From: G965207125 sp965207125
GTDB lineage: Bacteria > Pseudomonadota > Alphaproteobacteria > Puniceispirillales > UBA1172
NCBI GenBank assembly: GCA_965207125.1
Contig: OZ242263.1
Coordinates: forward strand, 1,054,001 to 1,118,000
Direction: 5' to 3'
Length of the DNA stretch: 64,000 bases
A model generated the notes under the pieces. That model saw nothing but the letters and a program-made list of their open reading frames with translations. It ran no database searches and was not told where the DNA came from. Each line of letters begins with the position of its first letter. Position 1 is the first letter of the stretch. Below, piece by piece: positions 1 through 7,937 of this stretch. Made by a program: the position numbers and the translations under genes.

Positions 1-614
1 ATCATCTGATAAAGCCTCATATTGGCGGCTTCACGATGATAATCCAATTCTTCGGCGAGTCGGGCCGCCAACTCGCTATGGATGTCGGTTGTCGAGATAG
101 CGGTATCAATTCGTTCATAAAGCGAGAAAATCAGCTTGAGTTGCCGCAGATCAGCCTCGACCGCTGAAGTCATATCAGGGTATTGAAGCTTGCAGGCAAA
201 ATCGCGCCCGTCATGTCCTCTCGCGCGGTGAACTTGTCCAAGCGAGGCGGCGTTGATGGCTTTTTTATCGAACGTCTCAAAACGTGATTGCCAATCCTCA
301 CCAAGTTCTGCACTCATGCGGCGTTTGACGAAAAGCCAACCCATAGATGGTGCATCACTTTGCAAATTAGCGAGTTCTTCGGCGTATTCGCGCGGCAAGG
401 CCTCAGGGATCGTTGCCAAAATCTGCGCGACTTTCATCAATGGCCCTTTAAGCCCTCCCAAGGCATCACGCAATTTTGCTGCGTGTTCCCCGCGATCGAC
501 AGAAAGTCCCAAGTAGCGCTCCCCTGCTATTTTCATCGCAAGGTTGCTCATGGTTCCGGTGACCCGCGCGTAACGTTTAAGCCGCCTGCCTATCCCGCCA
601 TCATCCTCATCCAT
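1..614 (-). CDS. ABC1/UbiB-like atypical kinase (partial, C-terminus outside window)
   Basis: The reading frame begins at an ATG at 614 and runs off the left edge, so only about 204 N-terminal residues are visible. Two ABC1-family landmarks can be read: a KGPLMKVAQ segment near residue 70, which matches the KxGQ helix of the COQ8/UbiB family, and AINAASLGQVHRA near residue 125, which matches the Ala-rich nucleotide loop that replaces the P-loop in these kinases. A following CKLQYP supplies the expected Lys. The family works in ubiquinone synthesis or related lipid and quinone handling at the membrane. Which of these applies here cannot be decided from the fragment. It is transcribed away from the dehydrogenase at 805. 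Confidence 0.85.
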   Translation of the reverse strand, partial: MDEDDGGIGRRLKRYARVTGTMSNLAMKIAGERYLGLSVDRGEHAAKLRDALGGLKGPLMKVAQILATIPEALPREYAEELANLQSDAPSMGWLFVKRRMSAELGEDWQSRFETFDKKAINAASLGQVHRARGHDGRDFACKLQYPDMTSAVEADLRQLKLIFSLYERIDTAISTTDIHSELAARLAEELDYHREAANMRLYQM

Positions 615-804
615 CAATAAAACGCCTTTTGCCTGAAACACTGCCTCTGAAGCACTGTCTTAGCTTCGATATAAGACCTTGTGGGAAAAGACAAGTGGCG
701 TCAAATTATCTCTTGCCTTTCAGAATAATTTAGTCGCACATTCAGACAAGCTCATCATCATTGATGGGGCATCATTAGCAAAACATTCATCCTAGGAGGA
801 CACT

Positions 805-1758
805 ATGCGAGTTGGATTTATTGGTCTTGGCAATGTAGGCGGTAAACTGGTGGGAAGTTTGCTGAGGAACAAGGTGGATTTGATGGTACGTGATCTTGAT
901 CACGATCTTGCGCAGAGTTTTGTCGACAAAGGGGCGGTAATGGCAAACAGCCCGAAAGAGATGGCGGAGCAATGCGATATCGTTATCACCTGTCTACCAA
1001 GCCCCACAATCAGTGCGGCGGTACTTGAATCTGCTGATGGGATTTTAGCGGGGCTGACGGCCGGAAAAATCTGGGCTGAAATGAGCACCACTGACTATGA
1101 GGAAGTTTTACGGCTTGGCGAGAAAGTCACGGCCCTTGGCGCCCATGCGGTGGATTGTCCTGTGTCAGGTGGCTGTCATCGGGCGGCGACGGGCAACATC
1201 GCTATTTTCGCGGGTTGCGAGCGTGAGGTTTTTGATAAGATGCTACCGTTTTTGACGGTGATGGGCCGGCGGGTTCTGCACACGGGCGGCTTGGGTAGTG
1301 CGTCTATCTTGAAGGTTCTGACCAATTATCTCGCCACCGCTAATCTGGTGACCTTGTGCGAGGCGATGGCGGTGTCTAAAAAAATCGGGATGGATCTGAA
1401 TACGACCTACGAAGCTATCCGAATTTCATCGGGTACTTCTTTTGTTCATGAGACTGAAAGCCAAGTGATTCTGAATGGTTCACGCGATATTAACTTCACG
1501 ATGGATCTGGTGCTGAAAGACGTGAGCCTTTTTCAACAGGTCGCTGACAAGGCAGGCGTTTCGCTTGAAATCTCGCCGATACTCGTAGATATCTTCAAAG
1601 ATGGTATAGAACGTTATGGAGCACGGGAATACTCGCCAAACATCATAAGACGCCTTGAGGATGCAGTAGGAATATCAGTGCGCGCCCCGGGCTTTCCTGC
1701 TGATATTGTCGATGACGAACCCGAAGAACCGGGGTATGAAGTCAAGGTCAAAAAGTGA
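805..1758 (+). CDS. NAD(P)-dependent oxidoreductase, 3-hydroxyisobutyrate dehydrogenase family
   Basis: This 317-residue protein opens with a Rossmann nucleotide loop (GFIGLGNVGG, residues 4-13). It carries the family substrate motif DCPVSGG around residues 117-123 and the catalytic Lys of the ILKVLTNYL helix at about residue 170. Beta-hydroxyacid dehydrogenases of this group oxidise 3-hydroxyisobutyrate, tartronate semialdehyde or similar acids. The exact substrate is not predictable here. A strong ribosome binding site (AGGAGG) lies 5 bases before the ATG. The C-terminus has an acidic then basic tail beyond residue 300 that is longer than usual. The gene ends only 19 bases before the tRNA-Arg gene. 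It lies outside the island boundary and looks like host sequence. Confidence 0.85.
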   Translation: MRVGFIGLGNVGGKLVGSLLRNKVDLMVRDLDHDLAQSFVDKGAVMANSPKEMAEQCDIVITCLPSPTISAAVLESADGILAGLTAGKIWAEMSTTDYEEVLRLGEKVTALGAHAVDCPVSGGCHRAATGNIAIFAGCEREVFDKMLPFLTVMGRRVLHTGGLGSASILKVLTNYLATANLVTLCEAMAVSKKIGMDLNTTYEAIRISSGTSFVHETESQVILNGSRDINFTMDLVLKDVSLFQQVADKAGVSLEISPILVDIFKDGIERYGAREYSPNIIRRLEDAVGISVRAPGFPADIVDDEPEEPGYEVKVKK

Positions 1759-1777
1759 TCATCAAGAGGTAACAGAC

Positions 1778-1854
1778 GGTCCCGTAGCTCAGTAGGATAG
1801 AGCGACAGATTCCTAATCTGTAGGTCGCAGGTTCGAATCCTGCCGGGATCACCA
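1778..1854 (+). tRNA. tRNA-Arg (anticodon CCT)
   Basis: A full cloverleaf can be folded by eye. The acceptor GGTCCCG pairs with CGGGATC with one G-T wobble. The D stem is GCTC/GAGC, the anticodon stem ACAGA/TCTGT holds loop TTCCTAA with anticodon CCT, and the T stem GCAGG/CCTGC holds loop TTCGAAT. The discriminator base is A, and CCA is encoded at 1852-1854. The 3' half, from the anticodon loop on, is repeated at 7702-7747, so this gene is the integration site of the adjacent element. Confidence 0.95.
1809..1854 (+). repeat. Left attachment repeat (attL) inside tRNA-Arg
   Basis: These 46 bases run from the anticodon loop to the CCA end of the tRNA. They match 7702-7747 at 44 of 46 positions, in direct orientation. 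A tyrosine integrase remnant starts 36 bases downstream. A repeat that begins in the anticodon loop and ends at the tRNA 3' end is the classical product of integrase crossover in a tRNA gene. Confidence 0.9.
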
Positions 1855-1890
1855 TTTAGCCCAGCCTCTGCAAAGATACAGGGAGCGAAT

Positions 1891-2985
1891 ATGGCGAACA
1901 CGATCAACCTCATTCCCAATAAATTGGTCATCGAGCAAGTCAGCGCCTCACCATTTTGGCGGATGCGTTTCAAGGTCGATGAAAAATGGCACAGCAGAAG
2001 CACCAAGAAAGCAGATGCCGACGAAGCTGGCATCTTTGCCAGAGAACAATATACGGAACTGGAAGTCTTGGAGAGACACGGCGTAGGTTCTTTTATCGCC
2101 CACACAGTAAGTGACGTATCGAAGATTTATTATCAGCAATTATTTGACACCCTAAAAAGCGGAACTGGCAAGCCCACTTACAAAGCGTATATGACGGTGA
2201 TAACCAAATACATCGACCCTATTACGGGCGACTGGGATGTCCGTTCGGTAAGCAACTCCAGGCTGGACGACTATTTTTCAGTTTGCGAAACCAAATTGGG
2301 TCGTCAGTTGGCTAAAGGGACCATCAACACTCATAATATTGTTTGGCGGAAAATCTTCCGGATTGCTCTGGACCGGCGATGGATCAAAGTTGAAAACATC
2401 CCTGAGTTAACCATCAAAAACAAGGGGCGTGTCAGCAAAAGGCGGCCAGCGTTTACTCTGGATGAATACAAACAACTCCGTCGTTTCCTGCAAACCTATC
2501 ATGAAACAGCGGATCGTTTTTCATCCAAGTATCGTCGCCAGTTGTTGAGGGAATACTGCATTTTCCTGTTTGCTACAGGTATGCGTCCGGGCAAGGAGGT
2601 ATTGGGTTTGAAATGGAAACATGTTCAGTATGTTGATGGCCCAGCGACGGTTACGATAACCAATCCAGAGGGTAAAACAGGCGACCGGCCAATTGTGCCG
2701 ATGAACTTTATCAAACCTTCTTTGCGGCGATTAAAGGCGCTGACGAAAAGAGCCGCACCCGAGGATTTTTTTTGCAACACCAGACGGTGAAGCAGCCAAA
2801 GGGATGAGCCATTTGGTCTCAAGGGCTTTTACGGATGCCGGACTACGTTTCAATTCGCTTGGCCAACCCTAAAGATTCAAAGCTTACAGAAAGCATGAAT
2901 GTTTTGAATGAAAATGGAATTGTCCAAGCACAAACTTCAAGACCAACACTTCATACGGAATGAGAAACTATTTTTGTTGAAAATT
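1891..2985 (+). pseudogene. Tyrosine recombinase (phage-type integrase), frameshifted and decayed
   Basis: An open frame of 299 residues runs from the ATG at 1891 to a stop at 2788-2790. It covers the N-terminal SAM-like core-binding region and the first catalytic box, with the active-site Arg in ATGMRPGKE (Arg232). At a run of eight T near 2766-2773 the frame is lost. In the next frame the text continues sensibly as FATPDGEAAKGMSHL up to SLGQP before another stop at about 2870. Beyond that only scraps remain: a SLQKA-like relic of the His-X2-Arg box, LNENGI, and a possible relic of the Tyr region to about 2985. The gene therefore lacks a usable catalytic second half. The exact 3' limit is uncertain. 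Confidence 0.82.
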
Positions 2986-3276
2986 TCGCCCTAAGGCCAA
3001 TTTATACATTTCTGTCCAGACCTTGCGTGTCAATGGTTCCAGAAATTCTTTTCTCTGACGTATTTCTCCAAACCTACTTTCTCGACATGTATCCGTATAA
3101 TGTTTCAAGTTCGATGCCAAGCGAGCAAGCGCATCAACACTGGCATCACGCTCACTGGACCGGATCATTGAGAAGTACCTCCGGCTCTTATTTAGATACT
3201 TTGTTGAAAATTCACTGTGGTCTTGAACTAACCCGTTGGCTTCCAATACATCATATGTTTCTTCCAATATCTGCAT
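2968..3276 (-). CDS. Small hypothetical protein, DUF6626-like, possible helix-turn-helix
   Basis: This 102-residue frame has a very good ribosome binding site (AGGAGGGG, 2-4 bases before the ATG), which supports it being real. Residues about 23-52 (FSTKYLNKSRRYFSMIRSSE and on) resemble a helix-turn-helix or the short family known as DUF6626, from memory. Basic and aromatic residues are abundant. It sits on the opposite strand to the integrase relic and overlaps its last decayed part, and it lies upstream of nothing obvious in its own direction. A regulatory role within the island is possible but is only inference. Confidence 0.6.
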   Translation of the reverse strand: MQILEETYDVLEANGLVQDHSEFSTKYLNKSRRYFSMIRSSERDASVDALARLASNLKHYTDTCRESRFGEIRQRKEFLEPLTRKVWTEMYKLALGRNFQQK

Positions 3277-3459
3277 ATCCCCTCCTTTGGCGGTTTCAGT
3301 GCCCCTACATGCGCACGGGTTTGTTAGCTATTTAGTACATTGAACGATAAGAGAAATTTTAGCAAAAAATGAGAGTTAGAGAATTTCGACACTTGATGAT
3401 TTTCTGGTGTAATGTTCGCAACAAACACCTATCCTGCTTTTGGTAGCTTTCAGCATGTA

Positions 3460-3485
3460 GGTGCACCAAAAATCATTGGTGCACC
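3460..3485. repeat. Perfect 9-bp inverted repeat beside the helicase gene
   Basis: Arms GGTGCACCA (3460-3468) and TGGTGCACC (3477-3485) are exact reverse complements around an 8-base spacer. Each arm also contains the self-complementary octamer GGTGCACC. It lies 16 bases past the stop of the helicase gene (minus strand). No T-run follows on either strand, so a protein binding site or a processing hairpin fits better than an intrinsic terminator. Confidence 0.6.
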
Positions 3486-3500
3486 ATCTAAAGCTAATTT

Positions 3501-6272
3501 TCAGTGGTTTCGTGTATACCGGCAAGACGGATATCGGCTACATCCTAGAAATGTCCCGTGGCCACCTCTGCGTCTCCTATGCACCCTAAGCGTACCGGCT
3601 CCACAGCCGGGACAGGGATTATTTCTGGCAAAACCAGCTTGGTCAGTTACACCATCCATTTCTGCAATCTCTGTGGCAAAGATGGATTCTCTAGTGGTAT
3701 TGGCTAGAAGAAATACGGCACGTTTCGCTCGCGTGATTGCGACGTAAAGCAGTCTACGTTCCTCAGCATGAGGGAAAGTCTCAGGACGAGGGATTACTAG
3801 ATGAAGAAGCGGGTCGTCGGTTATTGTGCTAGGAAAGCCGTACCAGCCTGACTCGACATTGAGAACAATAACATAGTCAGCTTCCAGCCCTTTGGCGGAA
3901 TGCACTGTCTTAAATTGCACATCAAGTTGCGGGAATTGGGCCTCATATGAAGCAAGGCCTTTGGGTTTCAAGTGATTATATCGAGCCAATACGAATACGC
4001 TTACGTCGGCAACGTTTTCAGAAGCCTTGGAATTAATTTGTTCCAGCAAACCTTCTAGCAAACCCTGTACCTGTTCTTTAGCTTCATATCCTTTTATAAA
4101 AATTTGGTTTTGATCATGTTTGTCTTCTGAAGTCACGCTCTTGATAATTTGATCGGGGTTCGCTTGCACGAATTTCGCAGCGACATCTACAATTCCCTGA
4201 TACGAGCGAAATGTCCGAGTAAGAGCGTTCTGCGATGTTGTCCCAAAATGATCTTTAAAGCGCGTCATGATATCGATATCGGCGCCAGTGAACCGGTATA
4301 TCGACTGCCAGTCATCACCGACAGCAAACAATTTTATATCTTCGTCTTGGTCAATCAGAGCGTGGATCATCCGTTTACGATCTTGGGATGTGTCCTGGAA
4401 CTCGTCAACAAAGATATACTTGAACTGATGTTGAAACTTTTCAGCCTCAATGTAGTCACAGGCTTTGTGGATTTGATCTTCGAAGTCAATCTCTTGTGTT
4501 TCACTTAAACGTTCTTGATACGTAATATAAATTTCTTCAAACAATTCTAGAAAAAGCCTCGCCCGTATGGGGTCGGCATCTCCATCCGTTTTCTGACGGA
4601 CTTGCTCAATGGTGGTATTGTTTGATTTGAAATGGCGCAGAAACGTAGTAATCAGTTCGGTATCACTCGCAGCTTCGAATGCGCGGTTAACAAGCTCATC
4701 CAATTCTTCAATGCTTAATGGGTTTCGGGTGACGCCATAACGTTCAAGCTCCTCACTAAGCCGATCGAATATCGAACCATCCCGGAAATGAGCGGAATGC
4801 GTTTCTATAAGTTTGGTATCATTTTCTTGATGTAGACGACGCTTCCACGTGACACCTGCTTTATAATCACGGAAGAAAGTGGGAGCCTCACCTCGGTCAT
4901 TCAAAGCAAAATGTTCATGGTACAGGTCAACTTCAGGATAATAAAAATCTGGATAGTATTGTCGGTGTTCAACATCAGCAGTTCGATGAATATATGGGCT
5001 CTCGTATTCGTAGTTCACCCCATTCATTACAAGCCAATTGCATATTCGGAGTTCTTCCATTGATTTTACTTCATTCCCGTCAATGGTCGTTAATACTAAA
5101 CGGCGCTTTCCGTCAGGAGATGAGCCTCTGGTGGCACCAAGTTGATGTAGGTAGTCCTCGTATTCGCATATTGTCTTTATTGTATCCAAATCTGCCGACG
5201 GGACTTTGTAGAGAACATGAAAATTGCGCCAATTGGCGGCGAAAGTAGGGTCTTTCTGCTTAAGCTCCTCAATCAATATAGTAAACAGCTGGGCGAGACG
5301 GGTTTTCGTGGCCGAAGCGAGTTGAGAAATAGAGGGTTTTTCACCCTCAACCTTGGCTATAATTTCTAGGCCAAGACTGTGGAAGGTTTTCGCTTTAATA
5401 GGACGTTTAAAATTCTCAACAGTATCTTTCAAATTCTGTAGTCGTTCATCGATTTCAAGCTGAGCATCTTTATTGTAAGCAAGTACGAGAATGTCGGAAG
5501 TTTTTGCTAGACCACTTTCAACCAGGTATGCAACTTTCGCTATGATGGTTGACGACTTGCCAGACCCTGCTGCTGCAATTAGGAGATTTCGATCTTCGTT
5601 AATAACTGCGGAGCGGCGTTGCTCATCTGTTAGTGGATATTTTTCGAGTTTGCCAAAGAGTTCGTCATAGTAGTCGAGCGCCCATACGACAAAGTTTTCA
5701 TTTCGAACTTTCAACTTGTGGCTATCAGGCGCAATCAATTCTGTGTATGGACGGATGAGACTTTGAATTTGGCTGGGTAATTCATCTGCTGAAAAAAATG
5801 GGTTGGCGAGCGTTTTACCGATATCAGGAGCACTTCGGATCCAACGTCGAATATCAGCGTGGGCGAGGTAACGTTTCTCCTCCATTAGCAAATGTATACG
5901 GCTCTTGGCATCCGTGAGGGCCGACTGATGCTTTTGTATTTGGCCTACGAGGCATCGTTTCACGTTCTTAGTGACATCAGCCGAAATATTTTTTGCCGCC
6001 TCGGAGGAAAGACCTTCAATTCCCGTCGGAGGACGCCCACTAACAACGATCGTAAGCTTGTCCCAAATGATGCCTGTATGCAGACGAATTTCGTTAATAT
6101 CCAAATATGGAATGCTTACGCGGGTGTCCTTCTTGGTGTAAACGATATGTTTATCACCAGTTTCAACTTTCCACCTGTCAGTGAAAAGCGCACTAAAAAG
6201 GCCGTTCGTGTATTTCATTACCTGAGCATAAATGCTGGGTGCAGATGCGGTCAACTGGGAAGTGATCGACAT
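3501..6272 (-). CDS. Helicase IV (HelD)-like superfamily 1 helicase with nuclease-like insert and C-terminal zinc ribbon
   Basis: In this 923-residue protein residues about 40-105 resemble the N-terminal domain of DNA helicase IV. Walker A is AAAGSGKSS at about 234-241, Walker B is FVDEFQDTSQ at about 621-630, motif III is GDDWQSIYRF at 652-661 and motif VI is LYVAITRAK at 842-850. Between the two helicase halves, residues about 400-500 look like a PD-(D/E)XK nuclease: an early Glu, YYPDFYYP with Asp442, then EHF at 453-455. The C-terminus (887-917) is a topoisomerase-I-type Cys4 ribbon. Helicase IV unwinds 3' to 5' duplexes. A nuclease insert would let it process ends. The start may instead be the ATG at 6218, since the 18 extra residues overlap the next gene. 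A defence role is inferred only from its island setting. Confidence 0.85.
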   Translation of the reverse strand: MSITSQLTASAPSIYAQVMKYTNGLFSALFTDRWKVETGDKHIVYTKKDTRVSIPYLDINEIRLHTGIIWDKLTIVVSGRPPTGIEGLSSEAAKNISADVTKNVKRCLVGQIQKHQSALTDAKSRIHLLMEEKRYLAHADIRRWIRSAPDIGKTLANPFFSADELPSQIQSLIRPYTELIAPDSHKLKVRNENFVVWALDYYDELFGKLEKYPLTDEQRRSAVINEDRNLLIAAAGSGKSSTIIAKVAYLVESGLAKTSDILVLAYNKDAQLEIDERLQNLKDTVENFKRPIKAKTFHSLGLEIIAKVEGEKPSISQLASATKTRLAQLFTILIEELKQKDPTFAANWRNFHVLYKVPSADLDTIKTICEYEDYLHQLGATRGSSPDGKRRLVLTTIDGNEVKSMEELRICNWLVMNGVNYEYESPYIHRTADVEHRQYYPDFYYPEVDLYHEHFALNDRGEAPTFFRDYKAGVTWKRRLHQENDTKLIETHSAHFRDGSIFDRLSEELERYGVTRNPLSIEELDELVNRAFEAASDTELITTFLRHFKSNNTTIEQVRQKTDGDADPIRARLFLELFEEIYITYQERLSETQEIDFEDQIHKACDYIEAEKFQHQFKYIFVDEFQDTSQDRKRMIHALIDQDEDIKLFAVGDDWQSIYRFTGADIDIMTRFKDHFGTTSQNALTRTFRSYQGIVDVAAKFVQANPDQIIKSVTSEDKHDQNQIFIKGYEAKEQVQGLLEGLLEQINSKASENVADVSVFVLARYNHLKPKGLASYEAQFPQLDVQFKTVHSAKGLEADYVIVLNVESGWYGFPSTITDDPLLHLVIPRPETFPHAEERRLLYVAITRAKRAVFLLANTTRESIFATEIAEMDGVTDQAGFARNNPCPGCGAGTLRVHRRRRGGHGTFLGCSRYPSCRYTRNH

Positions 6273-7530
6273 CTATTACAACAAGAAAAATAAAGATGGC
6301 GACGAAATGGATATGAGCGTTGTCGTTCAGCTAAATCAAACATGGCAGAAACTATACGATAGCCAGAGAAACTCAAAGTGTATTGTGTTCGTTACCCATG
6401 CAGCCCTTAAGCTATACCAAAAATGGTTAGATTGGACCGGGTACGAGCTGATTATAGATGAAGTTCCAGAAGCTACATATACCTATACGAAGAATTTCAA
6501 AGACACATTTGATGTCTTCTCTCGCTATGTCTGCATCGGTAAAAAAGACGGTGCAGCTTATGAGTTGGATTTAACGCCTGCCGGAAACGAAGCTGTTGTC
6601 AGTAATAGCCGAGATAGCCTTGTCCTTACGTTCATGGCCGTTTTACAGCAGATTTATTACAAGAACACGAAGGTTTGGGTGAAATGCACTGAGTGGGATA
6701 ATTCATCCATTGAAAAATTGAATTTTTTCAGTGTGTTTACACCGTTCAGTCTAGAGGGCTTTGAACGGGTCCTGCTATTGGGAGACAAATGTGCTGAAAT
6801 GACCATTGCTCATACGTGGCAAAGCATCTGGGGTGTAAAATTTAGCCAAGTACAGTTCAAACCCAAACGCAAGCCACGGTCCATGCCTGTGAAAGACAGA
6901 TGTAAGGTTTACTATTTTGGTACTAAGAGGCCGTCCATAAGAGAAGCCGGTTCATCGGCCCAACCAGCAAACAAGATTGCTGAGTATATAAAGGCTAACG
7001 AACCAGAAACACCGCTTTGGACGATCAATAGCTCTGCAAGGCCAAAGTCCAAAAAACTTGATGAGCTGTTTGGGCCAGAGAATTCTATCACGCCTAAAGC
7101 TCACGGTATCAATGACCGGCAGCATTATAAAGCTGCGTTGTGGCTCGCAGCAATGAACCCAAATGATGGGCAAGCACAGCAATATAAAGATTATGCAGGC
7201 ATGACCAAAGAGGACATCGTCAAAGACCGTGAATTAAATGCCATCTACCAATTTGTCATGCGCACCAATTTGCGCGATTGGGAAAGCAACGTTTTTGTAA
7301 ATCTGTATGTATGGTCACAAGATCAAGCCGAATATCTGAAAGAACGATTGGGCTGTGAGATAGAGAAAATTGATAATGTGATCGACGAGACGACGAAAAA
7401 AGTTGGACGGCCTAAAATGGCTAATAGTTTAACCAGTTCCCAAAGAGGAAAGAAGGCAAGACTAATTAAGAAATATGGGGAAGATGAGGGGTTGATGCAT
7501 TTTGAAGAATGGCTAGCGGCACAAGCTTAA
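6232..7530 (+). CDS. N-terminally truncated helicase-like ATPase remnant
   Basis: This 432-residue frame begins right after a stop codon. It contains a Walker-B-like stretch ELIIDEVPEA near residue 74, preceded by CIVFVTHAALKLY, as in DEAD/DEAH-type ATPases of phages and plasmids. No Walker A loop exists anywhere upstream in any frame, because the preceding DNA is the antisense of the helicase gene. The N-terminal 100 or so residues therefore seem to have been removed by a deletion that joined the two genes tail to tail. The C-terminal 40 residues are very basic (VGRPKMANS, SSQRGKKARLIKKYGED), which suggests nucleic acid binding. I do not recognise an exact family. It may be a non-functional relic. 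Confidence 0.5.
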   Translation: MLGADAVNWEVIDIYYNKKNKDGDEMDMSVVVQLNQTWQKLYDSQRNSKCIVFVTHAALKLYQKWLDWTGYELIIDEVPEATYTYTKNFKDTFDVFSRYVCIGKKDGAAYELDLTPAGNEAVVSNSRDSLVLTFMAVLQQIYYKNTKVWVKCTEWDNSSIEKLNFFSVFTPFSLEGFERVLLLGDKCAEMTIAHTWQSIWGVKFSQVQFKPKRKPRSMPVKDRCKVYYFGTKRPSIREAGSSAQPANKIAEYIKANEPETPLWTINSSARPKSKKLDELFGPENSITPKAHGINDRQHYKAALWLAAMNPNDGQAQQYKDYAGMTKEDIVKDRELNAIYQFVMRTNLRDWESNVFVNLYVWSQDQAEYLKERLGCEIEKIDNVIDETTKKVGRPKMANSLTSSQRGKKARLIKKYGEDEGLMHFEEWLAAQA

Positions 7531-7937
7531 TTTATTGCGTATCCTAATTAGTTTTGAGTGTTATTAAATAGGTGTTTAGCAACCTTAATATCATCGTATA
7601 CTGTTTGATGTGGCTTAAGTTTTGTGTCATTTACAAAGATGATATTTTTACATTTTGCTTACAAACCTAGTTAAGTATTTGTTTTTATTGTATATCGCTA
7701 TATTCCTAATCTGTAGGTCGCAAGTTCGAATCCTGCCGGGATCGCCACGTTCTCACTTACGTGGACACCAGCCGAAGACCCTGAGAAAAATCTTTCTTTT
7801 CTCTCCAAGCCAGCCAAAATGCTCCCAATATCTAAATAATCATCTGGGCCAAGGTGTCTTCTTCAGGTTCTTCCATCTCTTCATGTTGGGATTCCACATC
7901 CTCTAGATGGAGTAAGGAGAGTACAAAATCATACCGC
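7531..7937. other. Gene-free stretch at the right end of the island
   Basis: No convincing coding frame lies here. Bases 7531-7701 are strongly A/T-rich island DNA. Bases 7702-7747 are the right copy of the tRNA-Arg 3' half. Bases 7748-7937 are host DNA downstream of the DUF934 gene. Minus-strand frames that cross this part are shadows of DUF934. Confidence 0.7.
7702..7747 (+). repeat. Right attachment repeat (attR), tRNA-Arg 3' half
   Basis: It is a direct repeat of 1809-1854 with 44 of 46 identical bases. The two differences are A7723 for G1830, which breaks a T-stem pair, and G7744 for A1851, the discriminator base. No tRNA 5' half precedes it, so it is a leftover attachment site and not a tRNA gene. 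Confidence 0.9.

Larger units (their letters stand above)
1809..7747. mobile_element. Degenerate tRNA-Arg-integrated genomic island (about 5.9 kb)
   Basis: The element is bounded by direct repeats of the tRNA-Arg 3' half at 1809-1854 and 7702-7747. Its first gene is a phage-type integrase directly downstream of the tRNA, which is broken by frameshifts. The cargo is a small DUF6626-like gene, a 923-residue helicase-nuclease protein and a truncated helicase-like gene. The DNA between the genes is visibly richer in A and T than the flanks, and no housekeeping gene lies inside. With a dead integrase the element is probably no longer able to excise on its own. The boundaries are read directly; the classification as a satellite-like island or prophage remnant is inference. 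Confidence 0.88.

Noticed and set aside
5892..6293. Plus-strand frame of 133 residues across the helicase gene start
   Set aside because: It is antisense to the conserved helicase N-terminus and shows no domain.
7702..7747. A second tRNA-Arg gene
   Set aside because: Only the 3' half is present. No acceptor 5' strand or D arm precedes it, and the T stem has a mismatch.
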